A stretch of 64,000 nt of DNA. It comes from Phyllostachys edulis (lineage: Eukaryota > Streptophyta > Magnoliopsida > Poales > Poaceae). The DNA lies in assembly GCA_036346405.1 (NCBI GenBank), contig CM070548.1:57658611-57722610 (forward strand), read 5' to 3'. Made by a program: the position numbers and the translations under genes. The notes under the pieces were generated by a model that saw nothing but the letters and a program-made list of their open reading frames with translations, was not told the origin of the DNA and searched no databases. Positions 46,568 through 57,999 of this stretch are shown piece after piece (within the stretch, counting starts at the first letter, position 1; every line of letters begins with the position of its first letter).

Positions 46568-49500
46568 TCAAACCAACCCATAGGGATAAATTACCCCTAA
46601 CTCACTCCTCAAGGTGGCAAACATTGTTGGGTCTAAAGGCTTGGTGAAGATATCGGCTAACTGAGCCCCGGACTCCACAAAATGCAGCACAATATCACTC
46701 TTCTCAACGTGGTCTCTAAGGAAGTGATAGCGAATGTCTATGTGCTTGGTCCTAGAATGTTGCACTGGGTTTTTAGCAATATTAATAGCAGAAGTGTTAT
46801 CACAGAAAAGAGGAACACAAGCAAAATTTAACCCAAAGTCCTTAAGAGTGGACACCATCCACAAAATCGACTCTGACAACTAGCAAAGACTACATATTCA
46901 ACTTTCAAAGAAGGATTGTGCAACAGAAGACCGCTTCCTAGACGATCAAGAGACAAGAGAAGTGCCTAAGAAATGACAAGTGCCAGAGGTACTCTTCCTA
47001 TCTAGCCGACACCAAAAAATCGAATCGAAAAACCCTCAAATGGACAGCGAAGAAGAACAGGAATACCAAATGCCATACTGGAGGGTAGAGTGTAAATACC
47101 TGAAGATGCGCTTAACGGCTTGGCGATGTGAAGTCCTCGGTGACGCCTGAAACCTCGTGCAGATGCAGACCGCGAAGTGGATGTCCGGTCTTGAGGCCGT
47201 CAGGTATAGGAGGGAGCCGATCATGCTGCGGTACTCGCGTTGATCAACGGCTTCTCCTTCCTCACCTGGATCCAAAGCAGTCGAAGTCGCCATGGGAGTG
47301 GCGATCGACTTGCAGTCACCCATCTCGAAGTGCTTGAGCAGATCCTTAGTGTACTTCGTTTGATGGATAAAGATCCCTTCCTTGCACTGCTTGATTTGAA
47401 GCCCCAGAAAGTAGTTGAGCTCGCCCATCATACTCATCTCAAATTCCCTGGACATAGTCTCAGAAAAACTAGAAACAAGTGCATGAGAGGAACCACCAAA
47501 GATAATATCATCAACGTAAATCTGAACAAGCAGGAAGTCATTGCCATACCTAAGAATGAAAAGAGTCTTATCAACTTTTCCCATTTCAAAATCATTCTTA
47601 AGCAGAAAGGTCTTAAGTCTATCATACCAGGCTCTAGGGGCTTGTTTAAGACCATACAAGGCTTTGGATAGCTTAAAAACACGATCAGGGTGCTTGGGAT
47701 TCTCAAATCCAGGGGGTTGCCTAACATACACTTCCTCCTCTATAAAACCATTCAAAAAGGCACTCTTAACATCCATTTGATGCAACCTAAAACCTTTAGA
47801 TGCAGCAAATGCAAGTAGAATGCGAATGGCTTCTAGTCTAGCAACAAAAGCGAAGGTCTCATCAAAATCTAACCCCTCAACCTGGCTAAAACCCTGAGCT
47901 ACCAACCTAGCCTTGTTTCTAACCACAGAATCATCCTCATTTTGTTTATTTTTGAACACCCAACGGGTTCCTATAACATTATGACCACTAGGAGGTTCTA
48001 CAAGGTTCCAAACTTTATTTCTTTCAAAATTCTCTAACTCCTCATGCATGGCATTGACCCAACTAGCATCAGATAAAGCATGTGATATATCTTTGGGTTC
48101 AAAAGAAGCTACAAGTGCAGAGTGAGAGAAAAGACTCAGATCATGATACCTGGAGCGAGTGACTCGCTCATGGAGATTACCAATCATCTGATCCGGAGGG
48201 TGTTGCTTCTAAATGTGCAAAGGAGCGCCTAGGGGAGATAGCGTCTCGACCTCTGCAGTCTCACGATGAAGAAGTCGAGTAGGAGCCTCAAATGGAGGTA
48301 AAGCGAACAGAGGCAGTTCGGAACTTGGGCAAATTGCATTGGAACATCGACAATGGTGGAGGAGCAGTATCAAGTTCATCCTCATCTTCTTCAACAAAAA
48401 TGCTCTCTGTCACCTGTAAGTCACCTAAAACATCAGATCTAGCTCCAGGGCTAGTCTCATCAAAAGTGACATTGCATGTCTCCTGGACAAGGTTAGTTTC
48501 AACATTAAAAACCCGAAAACCTCTCGAATGAGCAGGATAACCCAGAAATAAACCATCACAAGTCCTTGATTCAAATTTATGTAGGTTTCCTGTTTTCAAA
48601 ATGAAACACTTCGATCCAAAGACTCAAAAATGCGAAACAGAGGGTTTTCTACCAAATCGAAGCTCATAAGAAGTCTTGCCCAAAGACGGTCTCAAAAAGG
48701 CACAGTTTGAAATATGGCAAGCTGTAGCAATAGCTTCGGCCCAAAACCTCTTCGGTGTGCTATACTCATTTAGCATCGTCCTAGCCATCTCGACTAGGGT
48801 CCTGTTCTTCCTTTCCACAACGCCATTTTGTTGATAGACGTGTGGAGAAGAGAACCGATGCTCAATACCGCGCTCAGCGCAAAAAGAGGCAAAAGAAGCA
48901 TTCTTGAACTCCGTGCCATTGTCACTGCGGATCACTCTCAAGGCACCAGGAAGTTCAGAAGCCAAACGAAGAACAAGATCATGATAATGATCAAAAATCT
49001 CATCCTTCGAAGTAAGAAAGAACACCCAAGAGTATCTCGAAAAATCATCGACTATGATAAGAATATACCATTTGCCACCGACTGACCGAACCCTAGCAGG
49101 ACCAACAGTATCCATATGAAGCAACTGTCCTGGTCCGTTAGTTATGACCATAGTCAATGAAGGGTGTGAGGTGGCAACTTGCTTGCAATGCCTACAGGGC
49201 GCACATATAGCATCCTTGACAACTTTGAGTTTAAGCAAACCTCTCATGAGATCAAGACCGCTAACTCGCGTCAGATGATCAAAACCAATGTACCCCAAAC
49301 GTCGGTGCCAAAGCCAGATATCAGAAGAAGATGCAGTTAAATATTTGAGAGATCCAGCAAGAGATTCAGAAAAATCAGCTCTAAAGATTCTACCAACTCT
49401 AGAGATCCCAAAAACAAGCTCACCGGCAGAATCAAGCACACGACAGGCATTTTTCTTAAAACGAGTTTTGTAGCCATCATCAAGAAGCTGCGAAACAGAA

Positions 49501-49739
49501 AGTAAGTTGTACCTTAGCTTGTCTACAAGAGCGACGTCCTTGAGAATGAACTTATCGTTCACCCTGATCAATCCAATTCCTTTGATCTGCCCTTGTGTAT
49601 CATCTCCGAAGGTGATGAAGTCATCACCCTTCGACCGCGTGAAGGAAGTGAACCATCTTGAGTCTCCGGTCATGTGGCGTGAACAGCTGGAGTTGACAAA
49701 CCACGTGTTCTTCCTCCTACCGCGGCAATCCTGAAAAAA
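46568..49739 (-). pseudogene. copia element 2 pol (protease-integrase-RT-RNase H), broken
   Basis: Protease patch WFVNSSCSRHMTGD: the catalytic Asp is Asn (49692-49694) and the Gly of the triad is Ser. The integrase core keeps HMDTVGP, SDNGTEF and QQNGVVERKN (about 49130-48810). A TGA interrupts the frame at 48624-48626, and a frameshift lies between 48288 and 48187. RT is open from 48187 to 47036, with QMDVKSAFLNG and an intact IYVDDIIFGG. RNase H (47035-46880) has stops and frame noise around RLDRKSTSGTCHFLG. The end segment (46879-46568) is readable again, with HSRTKHIDIRYHFLRDH and ADIFTKPLDP. Confidence 0.9.
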
Positions 49740-49742
49740 TCA

Positions 49743-52021
49743 AGGCACAGAAGAACGATGTGTCTCAATACTGGGGTTAGTTAAAAACAACTTGGGAACC
49801 CAGTACTGAGACACACGTCTGCGAGTAGTATGCAAAGCAGAAGTGCTATCCTTGATTTTATTAGGAGTTCTATTATGAGCAATGGTTACTTTAACATGAG
49901 AAGCATCCTGTCTAGGAACATGATGAGCATGTGAAACAAATCCTAGTCCAGGTTTCTTATTTTCTAAGTGTCCATGTCTCATAAAAGCTCTAGGTTGATG
50001 AGATGAAATTCTAGCAATATTTCTCCTAACATTTTTCAACCTACGCCAACAGAACTCTACCAAATGTCCACTCTTCTTGCAATAGGTGCAATGGTATTTG
50101 GTACCACTGGGAGAAACACATTTTGCCTTAAAAGAAGGTTGGACAAACCCTACAGATTTAAAAACAGTTTTTGCAGGTTGGGTTTTGAATTCAACTAAGC
50201 CATTTTCCAAGACTTGAATGACATTAGACTTGGATGTGTCCTGGGCAGAGTTGTATCCTAAATCTTGCTTCTTATAAGGAGTTTTAGATGTGTCCAGCAT
50301 CATGTTTAGCTGTTTCTTACTTTTAGATAATTTCTCTAATGTGTCCTTAAGGTAAGTATTTTCTTTTTCAAAGTTAACACATGATTCATAAGTCTTGGTC
50401 TTAATGGCTCTAGCATGTTTCTCCTTAAGATGAGCAACTTCAAGCTTATAGGCTGCACATGAGGCACAAGGTGTAGACTCAATTGTGTCCTTAAGCTTGG
50501 CATATTTAGCTCTAACTGCTTCTAAAATGTTCTTAACTTCATGTTCACGTTCTATGCAGAAAGAGCAAAAGCTAGATTTAACATTACCAGAAGCATCCAA
50601 CTTGTTAGACTTTAAGCATTTTTCACAGGGAGCAGATTTAACAACAATTAGCTCAGTCCTAGCATTTTCAAGTTGATGCAAAGCAATATCATGAGCAGAT
50701 TATAGTTTAGCAAATTCAGAATGTAAAGCATGGCAAGAGGAACATTCATCAGATTGAAGAGTCTTAGCATTTGTAAGTTCTAATGTCAAACTATTTACTT
50801 GTGACTCTAAGTCCTTGTTCCTAACCATGGTAAACTCTAAGGCCTTATCCTGACTCATGAGTTGCTCAAACATGTTGTCGCATCTAGCAAAAAGAACATC
50901 ATAGGAGGGAGGTACCTCATCATTGTCATTGATGTCGACGATGTCGACCATGAAGCACATGCCGGTGAAGTCCTTGGCCTTCCCTTTCTTGTCTTGAGGG
51001 AGCTCCTCCTCCTTGTCCTCCTCGCTCCCGGAGTCCACATCGCTCATGGATTGCTCTCCAAAAGCGGCAAGGACCCGGTGAGCAGCCTTCATGAGCTTGG
51101 CAGCATTGTACTTGGGCTTGTTCCCTTGAGGCTTCTTCCAAGCTGGTTTTTCCTCCTTGTGGTTGCTCTTACCTTTCAGCTTGGGGCAGTTTGCCCGGAT
51201 ATGATATAGCTCTCCACACTCATAGCACGTCACAGGGCCACCTCTCTTCTTGTTTCTAATATCCGTGTCACTTTCTTGACTAAAAGAGCTAAATCAGCCT
51301 TAAGAAGACTCTCAAACTCTTCTCCTTGAACAACAGATAAACAAGCAAGAAAAAAACCAGAAGAACCATCAGGAGTCCCTTTGAGGGGATTAGCCACCAA
51401 AGCCATGTTATCCTTCTTAGGAAGGCTACCTCTCTTGATCTCATGAGTTTTGAGTTTGCTATAAAGCAGCTCCAAAGTGAGAGTAGAGAGATTGACGTTC
51501 TCTTTAATGGCAGTAGCCTTGATCTCCCACTCCTTGGTTTTTATTGCAGCCAAGAGGTGGGTGGCATTCTCAGATTGAGAGTACTCAATGTCAACAGCTC
51601 TCATCTGATTGATCACCTTGTTAAAGCGAGTAAAAACGTCATCGATGCTCTCACCAGGACACATCTCGAATTTGTTATACTCTCGTTTGTAGACCGTCTG
51701 GCGCACTTGCTTGATTTGAGACGATCCCTCATGGTAAGTTTCGAGGGTGTGCCAAATCTCTTATGCAGTCGCAAGGTTGCAAATCCTATCGTACTCCTGT
51801 CTACCAAGCCCAGTATATAGAAGGTTCTTTGCCTTGTTATTGTTAGCCAAAAGGACTGCTGAAGCCGGCGAAACAACTTCGGGCAAAACGAGCGGAGCTC
51901 GAACAACCTCCCATATAGTTTGTCCTTCGCTCTCAAGGAAGACTCGCATGTGATTCTTCCAATAGACATAGTCGAGCCCATCGAAGACATGCAACTTGGT
52001 CGAGTACTTATCCATCGCCAA
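49743..52021 (-). pseudogene. copia element 2 gag, broken
   Basis: Starts MAMDKYSTKLHVFDGLDYVYWK at 52021, 36 bases beyond the primer-binding site. Stops: TAA at about 51761 (CNLATA then EIWHTLETYHEG), TAA at 50700-50702, and TGA at 49740-49742 just upstream of the protease. A frameshift near 51240 separates the UBN2-like gag core from the zinc knuckle CYECGELYHIRANC (about 51227-51186). A second knuckle, CTYCKKSGHLVEFC, lies near 50095. The long C-terminal region is helical and Cys-containing. Confidence 0.88.
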
Positions 52022-52056
52022 GTTCAGTGACTGGTTAAGATCAAGATTGAACTAAC

Positions 52057-52071
52057 CGTGCTCTGATACCA
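52057..52071 (-). other. Primer-binding site of copia element 2
   Basis: Minus strand TGGTATCAGAGCACG, two bases from the LTR end; complements initiator Met tRNA. Confidence 0.92.
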
Positions 52072-52073
52072 CT

Positions 52074-54057
52074 TGTTGGACCGAAAAGGCGACTAGAGGG
52101 GGGTGAATAGGAGCACGATCTCTTTTTCACCTTGATCAAATTCAATACGATTTTCACTCCATTAGCTATAAAAGCTATGAAGATCAATATACAAGCACAG
52201 TGGAAGACTTGTATTGAATCCAATCAAAACCCCGAAGCAAAAAGACCAAAAACATAAAAACTCAAAACCTAAATGAGTTGGGCGGTCTAACCTCCAACTA
52301 GAAATCGGTCTGACCTTTGGAAATCAGTTTAACCTCTCAATACATGGCGGTCAGACCTCCAGGCCAATGAACAGTGAAATCAGCCCGAAAACCAAAACTC
52401 AAATCGATCTAACTTTTGATTCGTAAGGCCAAACCTTACCAAATTTGAGACACACCTTCTCTAAGATATTGGAAACCTATTCCAATCAAGGATCACATAG
52501 TTCCATGCCAAAGTTCTTATCTTTTTCAGTTTGATCGAAGAGTGCTCAAAAACTGAGTCAAAATCGAGATATGATCTAAAGACTTGCTCGTGGGTGATTG
52601 ATGATCAAGATGATCCTAGATGGGTTCCCACATGTCACAGCAAGTTAGATCAAGGCAAGATACCAAGCAAAAACTCACGGATCAAAGAAAGACTCAAAAT
52701 CACCAAATAGAGAGAAAGAAAGCAAATGAACTCATCTTTGAGAGAACTTTCTTTGGATTGATTTGATATGGTATTGGTTTGCAGCCACTCCATCAATGGA
52801 GGACAAAGATTCAATACATGAGCATGAAATCAAATCCAACTCTCTAGAACCCTAACCTCCAACTATCCTTCCCTAAGCACAAAAGCAAAACTATGGTTTA
52901 CAATGTAATGAAAGGGTTGAAGGAGGTGCAGCCACCTCCCTTCTCTATTTATAGTGGAGGCTTAGACCTTCTAGAAGCATTAACCCTAATGGGCTCCCGT
53001 TAAGGCCCAACACAAACGGGTCACACACGCACATATTTTAAAGCGTCGTCTTCATCTCCTCTTGACCTAATCCACTTCTCCACGCACCGTCTTGCGCCGA
53101 GGGTTGGCAAAAGGTCACCAAGGCGGTATTTGGTAAAATTACCAAAATACCCCTTCTCAATCTTTTTCGAAGACCGAGTCCCATCTTCGTGAAGCATCTC
53201 CCATGCTTCGCCACGTGTAGGTTGATCCAACGGCTCTCATCATGTCGGCAAGTCTCTCCCATCCGGCTCCCACCGAAACCACCATGGCACTTGCACCGAC
53301 CCCTGCGCCGCTTGATCCAACCCGTTGTAATCAATCGCCTGCTTCGGTCACCTTTGTCCTTTTGCACTATGCTTGACTCCATTGACCTCACTGGCATCCT
53401 CGATCGTTCGGACCTCGGCTCTCCAAGCTTAGTCCCGATCATCTCGCCATGATCGTCATTGACCTCCAAGCAACTTTGCACAACAATAGACAAAGAAATC
53501 GATTCTGGGAACAAGTTCTTCACAACTTGACCCACGTTAGTCAAAACATACATCATGTAACACATATGCCATGAAACTCATGAACTTGACCTAACCAAAC
53601 AATCATCGCCACCGAGTTGGCCGATGAACAAACCAAAACCGGTCAGACCACCACTTTGGCGGTCGATCGCCTTTGGCCGGCCTCGACCGCCACTGCTTGT
53701 TTGGCCCGACCGCCACCGACTTAGCCAAAATTTCCTTCTTGGAAATCCGAAACCTACTGGAATTTTCAAACCAATAGAACTTTTACTTAGAAGCTCCAAA
53801 AATTATGAGACCAAGTGTAGTAGAATCTACTCTCTTGCCTACACCCTCTATTTTTGGTCCGGCTCCAAAATCCAACATCTCATTATGGCGGTCGACCGAT
53901 TTTTTGGTCGGTCGGGCCACCACTGGCTTGTCGAGACCGCCACTTGCCTGACAGCAGATTGAACTTCACCGAAAACGCGTGATTCGACAAACCTTCAATG
54001 CTATTGCCAATTGTACCATCATCCTAAGATCATGAGCATATCCCCATGATATCCACA
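52074..54057 (-). repeat. 5' LTR of copia element 2 (1984 bp)
   Basis: Pairs with 42831-44804. TATA box on the minus strand near 52945-52953. It has an 18-bp insertion relative to the 3' LTR near 52316. Confidence 0.95.
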
Positions 54058-54607
54058 GTTAGTAAAATGCTAAGTCTCAGGATTTGCTATTACTTAATCT
54101 ATTTCAAGAGATGGCTTTGTGCAAAATAAAAGAACCATAAGCCTTTCCTTTGATTAGCCTTGCATTTATGATAATTGCATTGTGTATTAGCTCGTGAGTA
54201 CGGTTGTGTACTCATGCTCGCTATTTACATTCTTTTAGTCAGCAAGCACAAAAGAAGACTACAAGGATAAATATGAGCATTGGACAAGACTGAAGATCAA
54301 GAAGGCCAAGAACTAGGTTTCGAGCCCACAGTCGAATGTCGGTGGGCATATCGTGAGGGTACCACGCGTTTTACTCTGAATCTGCTTCCGCTGCTGTTTT
54401 CTGAAAATTATTTGGCCAATTCGGCCATTCTGCAAGTCAAAAGCCGTAAGGTATATTTACATTTTGTTTAATATTATGCAATAGCTTTACATTTTCGTGA
54501 TATGTATTTGAACCAATAATGTAACTGTGTGTGCCAGCTACTGATCTAGAGAATAGCACAAATATACACAGTAGATTCCAAGTTCCAAACTTGGGTCTGA
54601 CAGGGAC

Positions 54608-56703
54608 ACAAACCAAAAGAAGGAGGAGTGCTTTGTCTCCTTTCGGCCAACACTAAGAAAGAAACTTTTTTGCTCAAATTGCCTGAAAACATGAAGAAAG
54701 CAAAAGAAGAAAACAATGCAATCTAACTTGCATTCAAATTTGAGCAAAACAAACCACGTGTTTATTTTTTTTGAGATGTGTCACCCATCAAGGAAACAAG
54801 TGGGAACACAAATTCAAGAACCTATTTTCAGCCGAAATTCAAGAATGACGAAAGGAGAAAATCAAATACAATTCAGATTCGAAAGATCAAACGCATGTCA
54901 TGCTATTTTGGGGACACAAACCAAAGGAGAAAGGAGTCAAGAAAAGACAAGAGATAACCTATTTAATTCAGAATAAAGGAAGATATAAGGAAATCAAATT
55001 CGAAATTTCCATGAAATTCGAAATCAGCATCCAATTCGGAATCAGCAACATTGTCCAGATTAAAAAGACCATAACTTTCACAAACGGAGTCCGATTTGGG
55101 TGTTTTGTGCTTCTTAGAAAGAAAACCTCAAGACCGACACAATGGATCCTCTCTCAGCCTCAGATTCGAACTGTGTCAAAAGCTATGTCTGAAATAATAT
55201 GACAGTTGTAAAATCAAGGTTTCCTTTTTTATTTTAGTTTGTGTGCGAATTGGAGTGAGAGCTCTAATTACGAATTAGACTAGGAGTAGGGCATCTTGGC
55301 TAGCCATAGGGGTGGAGAGCAACCCTATATATTCAGGAGTAGAGTCCCATTGTAAACCTTAGACCACGATTAAAGATTTTGGTTGTTTTTGCATCAATAG
55401 CATTCAACGCGTGATTCTTCCAAGAAGTTTGGTGAAGACCGACGACTTGAAGGGGAATATGGCGTTATTCTTCCCGAGACTGTTCTGTCTTTGTGCCGGG
55501 AATTGAGAGATCAATAAAACTCCACTTGGTGGTCAGGTGGAGTACACGTGAGATTGAGCGAATTAAAGAGTTGCAAGTTCATGCATTGGCATCGGGTGAG
55601 CAACTACGATTTGTCAAGTCAAGCGTGCAATTTATCTTTGATCCTACGTCAAGAAGATCGGGCACCACCGTATCATCTTGGTATCAGAATTCCGTTGACT
55701 CGGTAGGATCTTTACCCTTAGTAGTAGATTTATTTTTATTCCTATATACAAAAGGCCAAACAAAATTCTTTTAGCCATAGTATTTAATTTGATATTTTAG
55801 TGAGTTTTGTTAAGTTTTTATTCATTAGAATCAAGTTTAGTTTGCTGATATTGAATTTCTTTTGTGTTGTATTTTATTTGAGCCTAGTTTGATCTTATTT
55901 TAGTAGTGATTATACCAAAAAAATAACACAAAAAGAAGTAAGACATCAATTTATGTTTTGTGAACCTTTCAATCTTTTGCGAATACTTTGAACCTATTTA
56001 AGACTAACTAAATCGTTGCTTAGGGCTGCATATTAAATATTTGTGTCCTTGTAATTGTTCAAAATCAAAAAGGTGGAAAAGAAAATTTTCTCCTTCCGTT
56101 GAAACATATAGCTTTCGGTCATAGTTATAAAAAAAGAGGAAGGAAAAAGAAAAGAAAAGGAATGAGAAGGGGGGGGGGCAGTTCAAGGCTGTACCCTAAA
56201 ATTGAGCAAAAATTACCACTCATTCTTGATTCAATTGTTAGAATACCGATATTTTGTGCAATATTATGCCCTAGTTTCATTTAATTACAACTAGATAGCA
56301 TCTTTCTATAACTTATGCAATACGAGCTATTTTATTCTTCACTTATATTTTGCACAGCTCATTCCTTAATTGCATTAAGTTCCAATATCTTTACGTGTGA
56401 GTTGCTTTGATTTTCACTTATATTTTTGTGATCAACAACTAGGCATTGAATTCTAGTTTGGATATTTACTTAGCTTTATAATGTCTAGAATTTTCAAATT
56501 AAGTAGGTATCCATACCAAGCTCCACATAAACATCCACTGTTGCGCTTTGACTTGTTCTTGAATTCACTCATTTATCTCGTTCTCACCTACACTATCAAG
56601 TACGAGTTTGTCACCTCGATTCTCTTAGGAAAGGTAAGAATGTGATTTGGTAAGAAAAGTGAGTTTGAGAGATACACATACACCTACATAAATATTCTTT
56701 GCT
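54608..56703 (+). other. Probable gypsy LTR end and leader
   Basis: TGGTATCAGA at 55679-55688 is a Met-type primer-binding site preceded by ACCGTATCATCT, so the DNA before it is probably a gypsy LTR that was itself the target of the solo LTR insertion. GGGGACACAAACCAAA occurs at the insertion junction (reconstructed) and again at 54910, a short internal duplication. The leader 55690-56703 is AT-rich and non-coding. Confidence 0.45.
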
Positions 56704-57561
56704 TTGCTACTAACAATAGCAGATCGTAGGTATACGTATCTTCCCTTATATGGTAGTAATGATCCAGAGGGATACCTTGAGTGGTTACAAGATATGAGGA
56801 TCGAGCTTGAATACCAGAAGTTCGAATCAGAAGTCAAGGAAGGGAGACGAGCCACTTTGTTTTTGAAGGACTATGCCTTCAGTTGGTGGCAACAACCAAG
56901 TGGAAAACGATTCGTTACATTTTGGGTCTATTTAAAAAGGGTCATGCGAAGATAATTTGTTACACTCTATTATGAGCGGGAACTACTTCGTCACGTGGAG
57001 AGCATTACACAAGGATGCAAAGATGTTCAAGATTACTATGTTGAGCTGAATCATACAATGCACCGTGCCAATATCAGTAGTGCATATAAGAAAAAGAATT
57101 ACTTCAAAGTAGGCTTGAATTCTAAGATCACTGCTGCACTTCAACATGAATATTTTCATAGTCTGCAAGATCTTGTTAAATATGGTACACATCAATTAAA
57201 TTTGCGCAGTTCTTATTCATCCACTGGTGTGTCACTTGAGAAGAAGGTCGAGCATGAGATTTTCTCTTCGGCCGCAGTGATGAGTAGTGTTGCCTCGTCA
57301 CAACCCGCAGCACGTGAGTAGGTCGTGGTTGATGGTAATTACGTCATTGCTGGCCCACGGTCTTTAGAGGATGAGATGCATCAACACCTATGTGAGGATG
57401 AGAGTCACATAGCTAAATTGAACAAGAGTAATAAAAAGAGTGAGCTAAGTGAATCCATCATATGTGAGGTCGAGAGCATCCAAATCGAGAGTGTGAGGTC
57501 ACTTTACAATGATAGATCAATGATTGGAACATTTGTAGAGGCATATAAAAAAAAAATCTAG
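56704..57561 (+). pseudogene. Ty3/gypsy gag pseudogene
   Basis: A single frame with two stops (56953 TAA; 57319 TAG). DPEGYLEWLQDMRIELEYQ, then ATLFLKDYAFSWWQQ, and RRFVTLYYERELLRHVESIT-like sequence (with a TAA inside the Arg run) are hallmarks of the gypsy Retrotrans_gag domain; QDYYVELNHTMHRANI follows. No zinc knuckle, protease or RT follows. It is truncated or belongs to a non-autonomous element. Confidence 0.8.
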
Positions 57562-57999
57562 AACTATTCATTGTTCATTTTGATTTTGCTAGTCATCCTT
57601 TTTCTAAGGGAAAAATGCATGTTGACTTTTATTACCCTGGTCCTTGGCTTCTAAAATAAAATTACTATTCAAAACAAATTGCATTACCACTGTAGCCAGT
57701 GGTCGAGCCAGTCCGTCCTTCCCGATCGCACTACTCGGATCGTAGCAACATTTCCTTCGCAATGTCAAATGTCAGGATCTTAATCCCTCGGCGGTCGGTA
57801 GCGAGGGGGCGGGCGCCAGGCGGGGAGTCACAGACTCACAGATGGATCGATCGATCGCTCGTCATTTATTTATACCCCACCGGTAGCCATCGCAGCTGCC
57901 GCCCCCGCCTGGAGTTGGATCTCACTTCATCTCCCACATCCACCTCCCCTCCTCCGCTCCCCGCAGCCATCGCCACCGCCAACCCGCGCGAGGCCAGCC
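57562..57999 (+). promoter_or_regulatory. ACS promoter and 5' UTR
   Basis: A TATA-like ATTTATTTATACC (57864-57876) lies about 125 bases before the start codon and is followed by a CT/CCG-rich leader. The GATCGATCGATCG palindromic run at 57843-57857 is noted. The start context CCAGCCATGGG is good. Confidence 0.6.

Larger units (their letters stand above)
42831..54057 (-). mobile_element. Complete copia element 2 (SIRE/Maximus-like, 11,227 bp), TSD GTTAG, coding region degenerate
   Basis: Both LTRs, primer-binding site, gag, pol and polypurine tract are present on the minus strand. GTTAG duplications flank it exactly (42826-42830; 54058-54062), so both borders are certain. It inserted into the 3' part of the long solo LTR. 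The LTRs (1974 and 1984 bp) differ by an 18-bp indel and by scattered changes that are denser in the CGGT-N3-ACCG array. Gag and pol each carry stops and frameshifts. It is a different family from element 1: same domain order, but LTRs not alignable apart from the shared motif type. Confidence 0.95.
36444..54602 (+). mobile_element. Solo LTR (about 5.3 kb after removing insertions), TSD GGGAC, split by two later insertions
   Basis: Starts TGTAACATCCC at 36444 and ends GGGTCTGACA at 54602, with perfect GGGAC duplications at 36439-36443 and 54603-54607. Removing the copia element (42831-54057 with one GTTAG copy) and the MULE-like element (38720-40318) leaves about 5328 bp with no coding region, primer-binding site or second LTR. 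TATA box TATAAATA at 37246-37253. Two TGAGT/ACTCA stem-loops (42742-42757 and 54195-54214) and the CTACTGATC-AGAGAATAG stretch near the 3' end match the solo LTR at 14091-17439. The unusually large size suggests there may be other old insertions within it. Confidence 0.82.
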
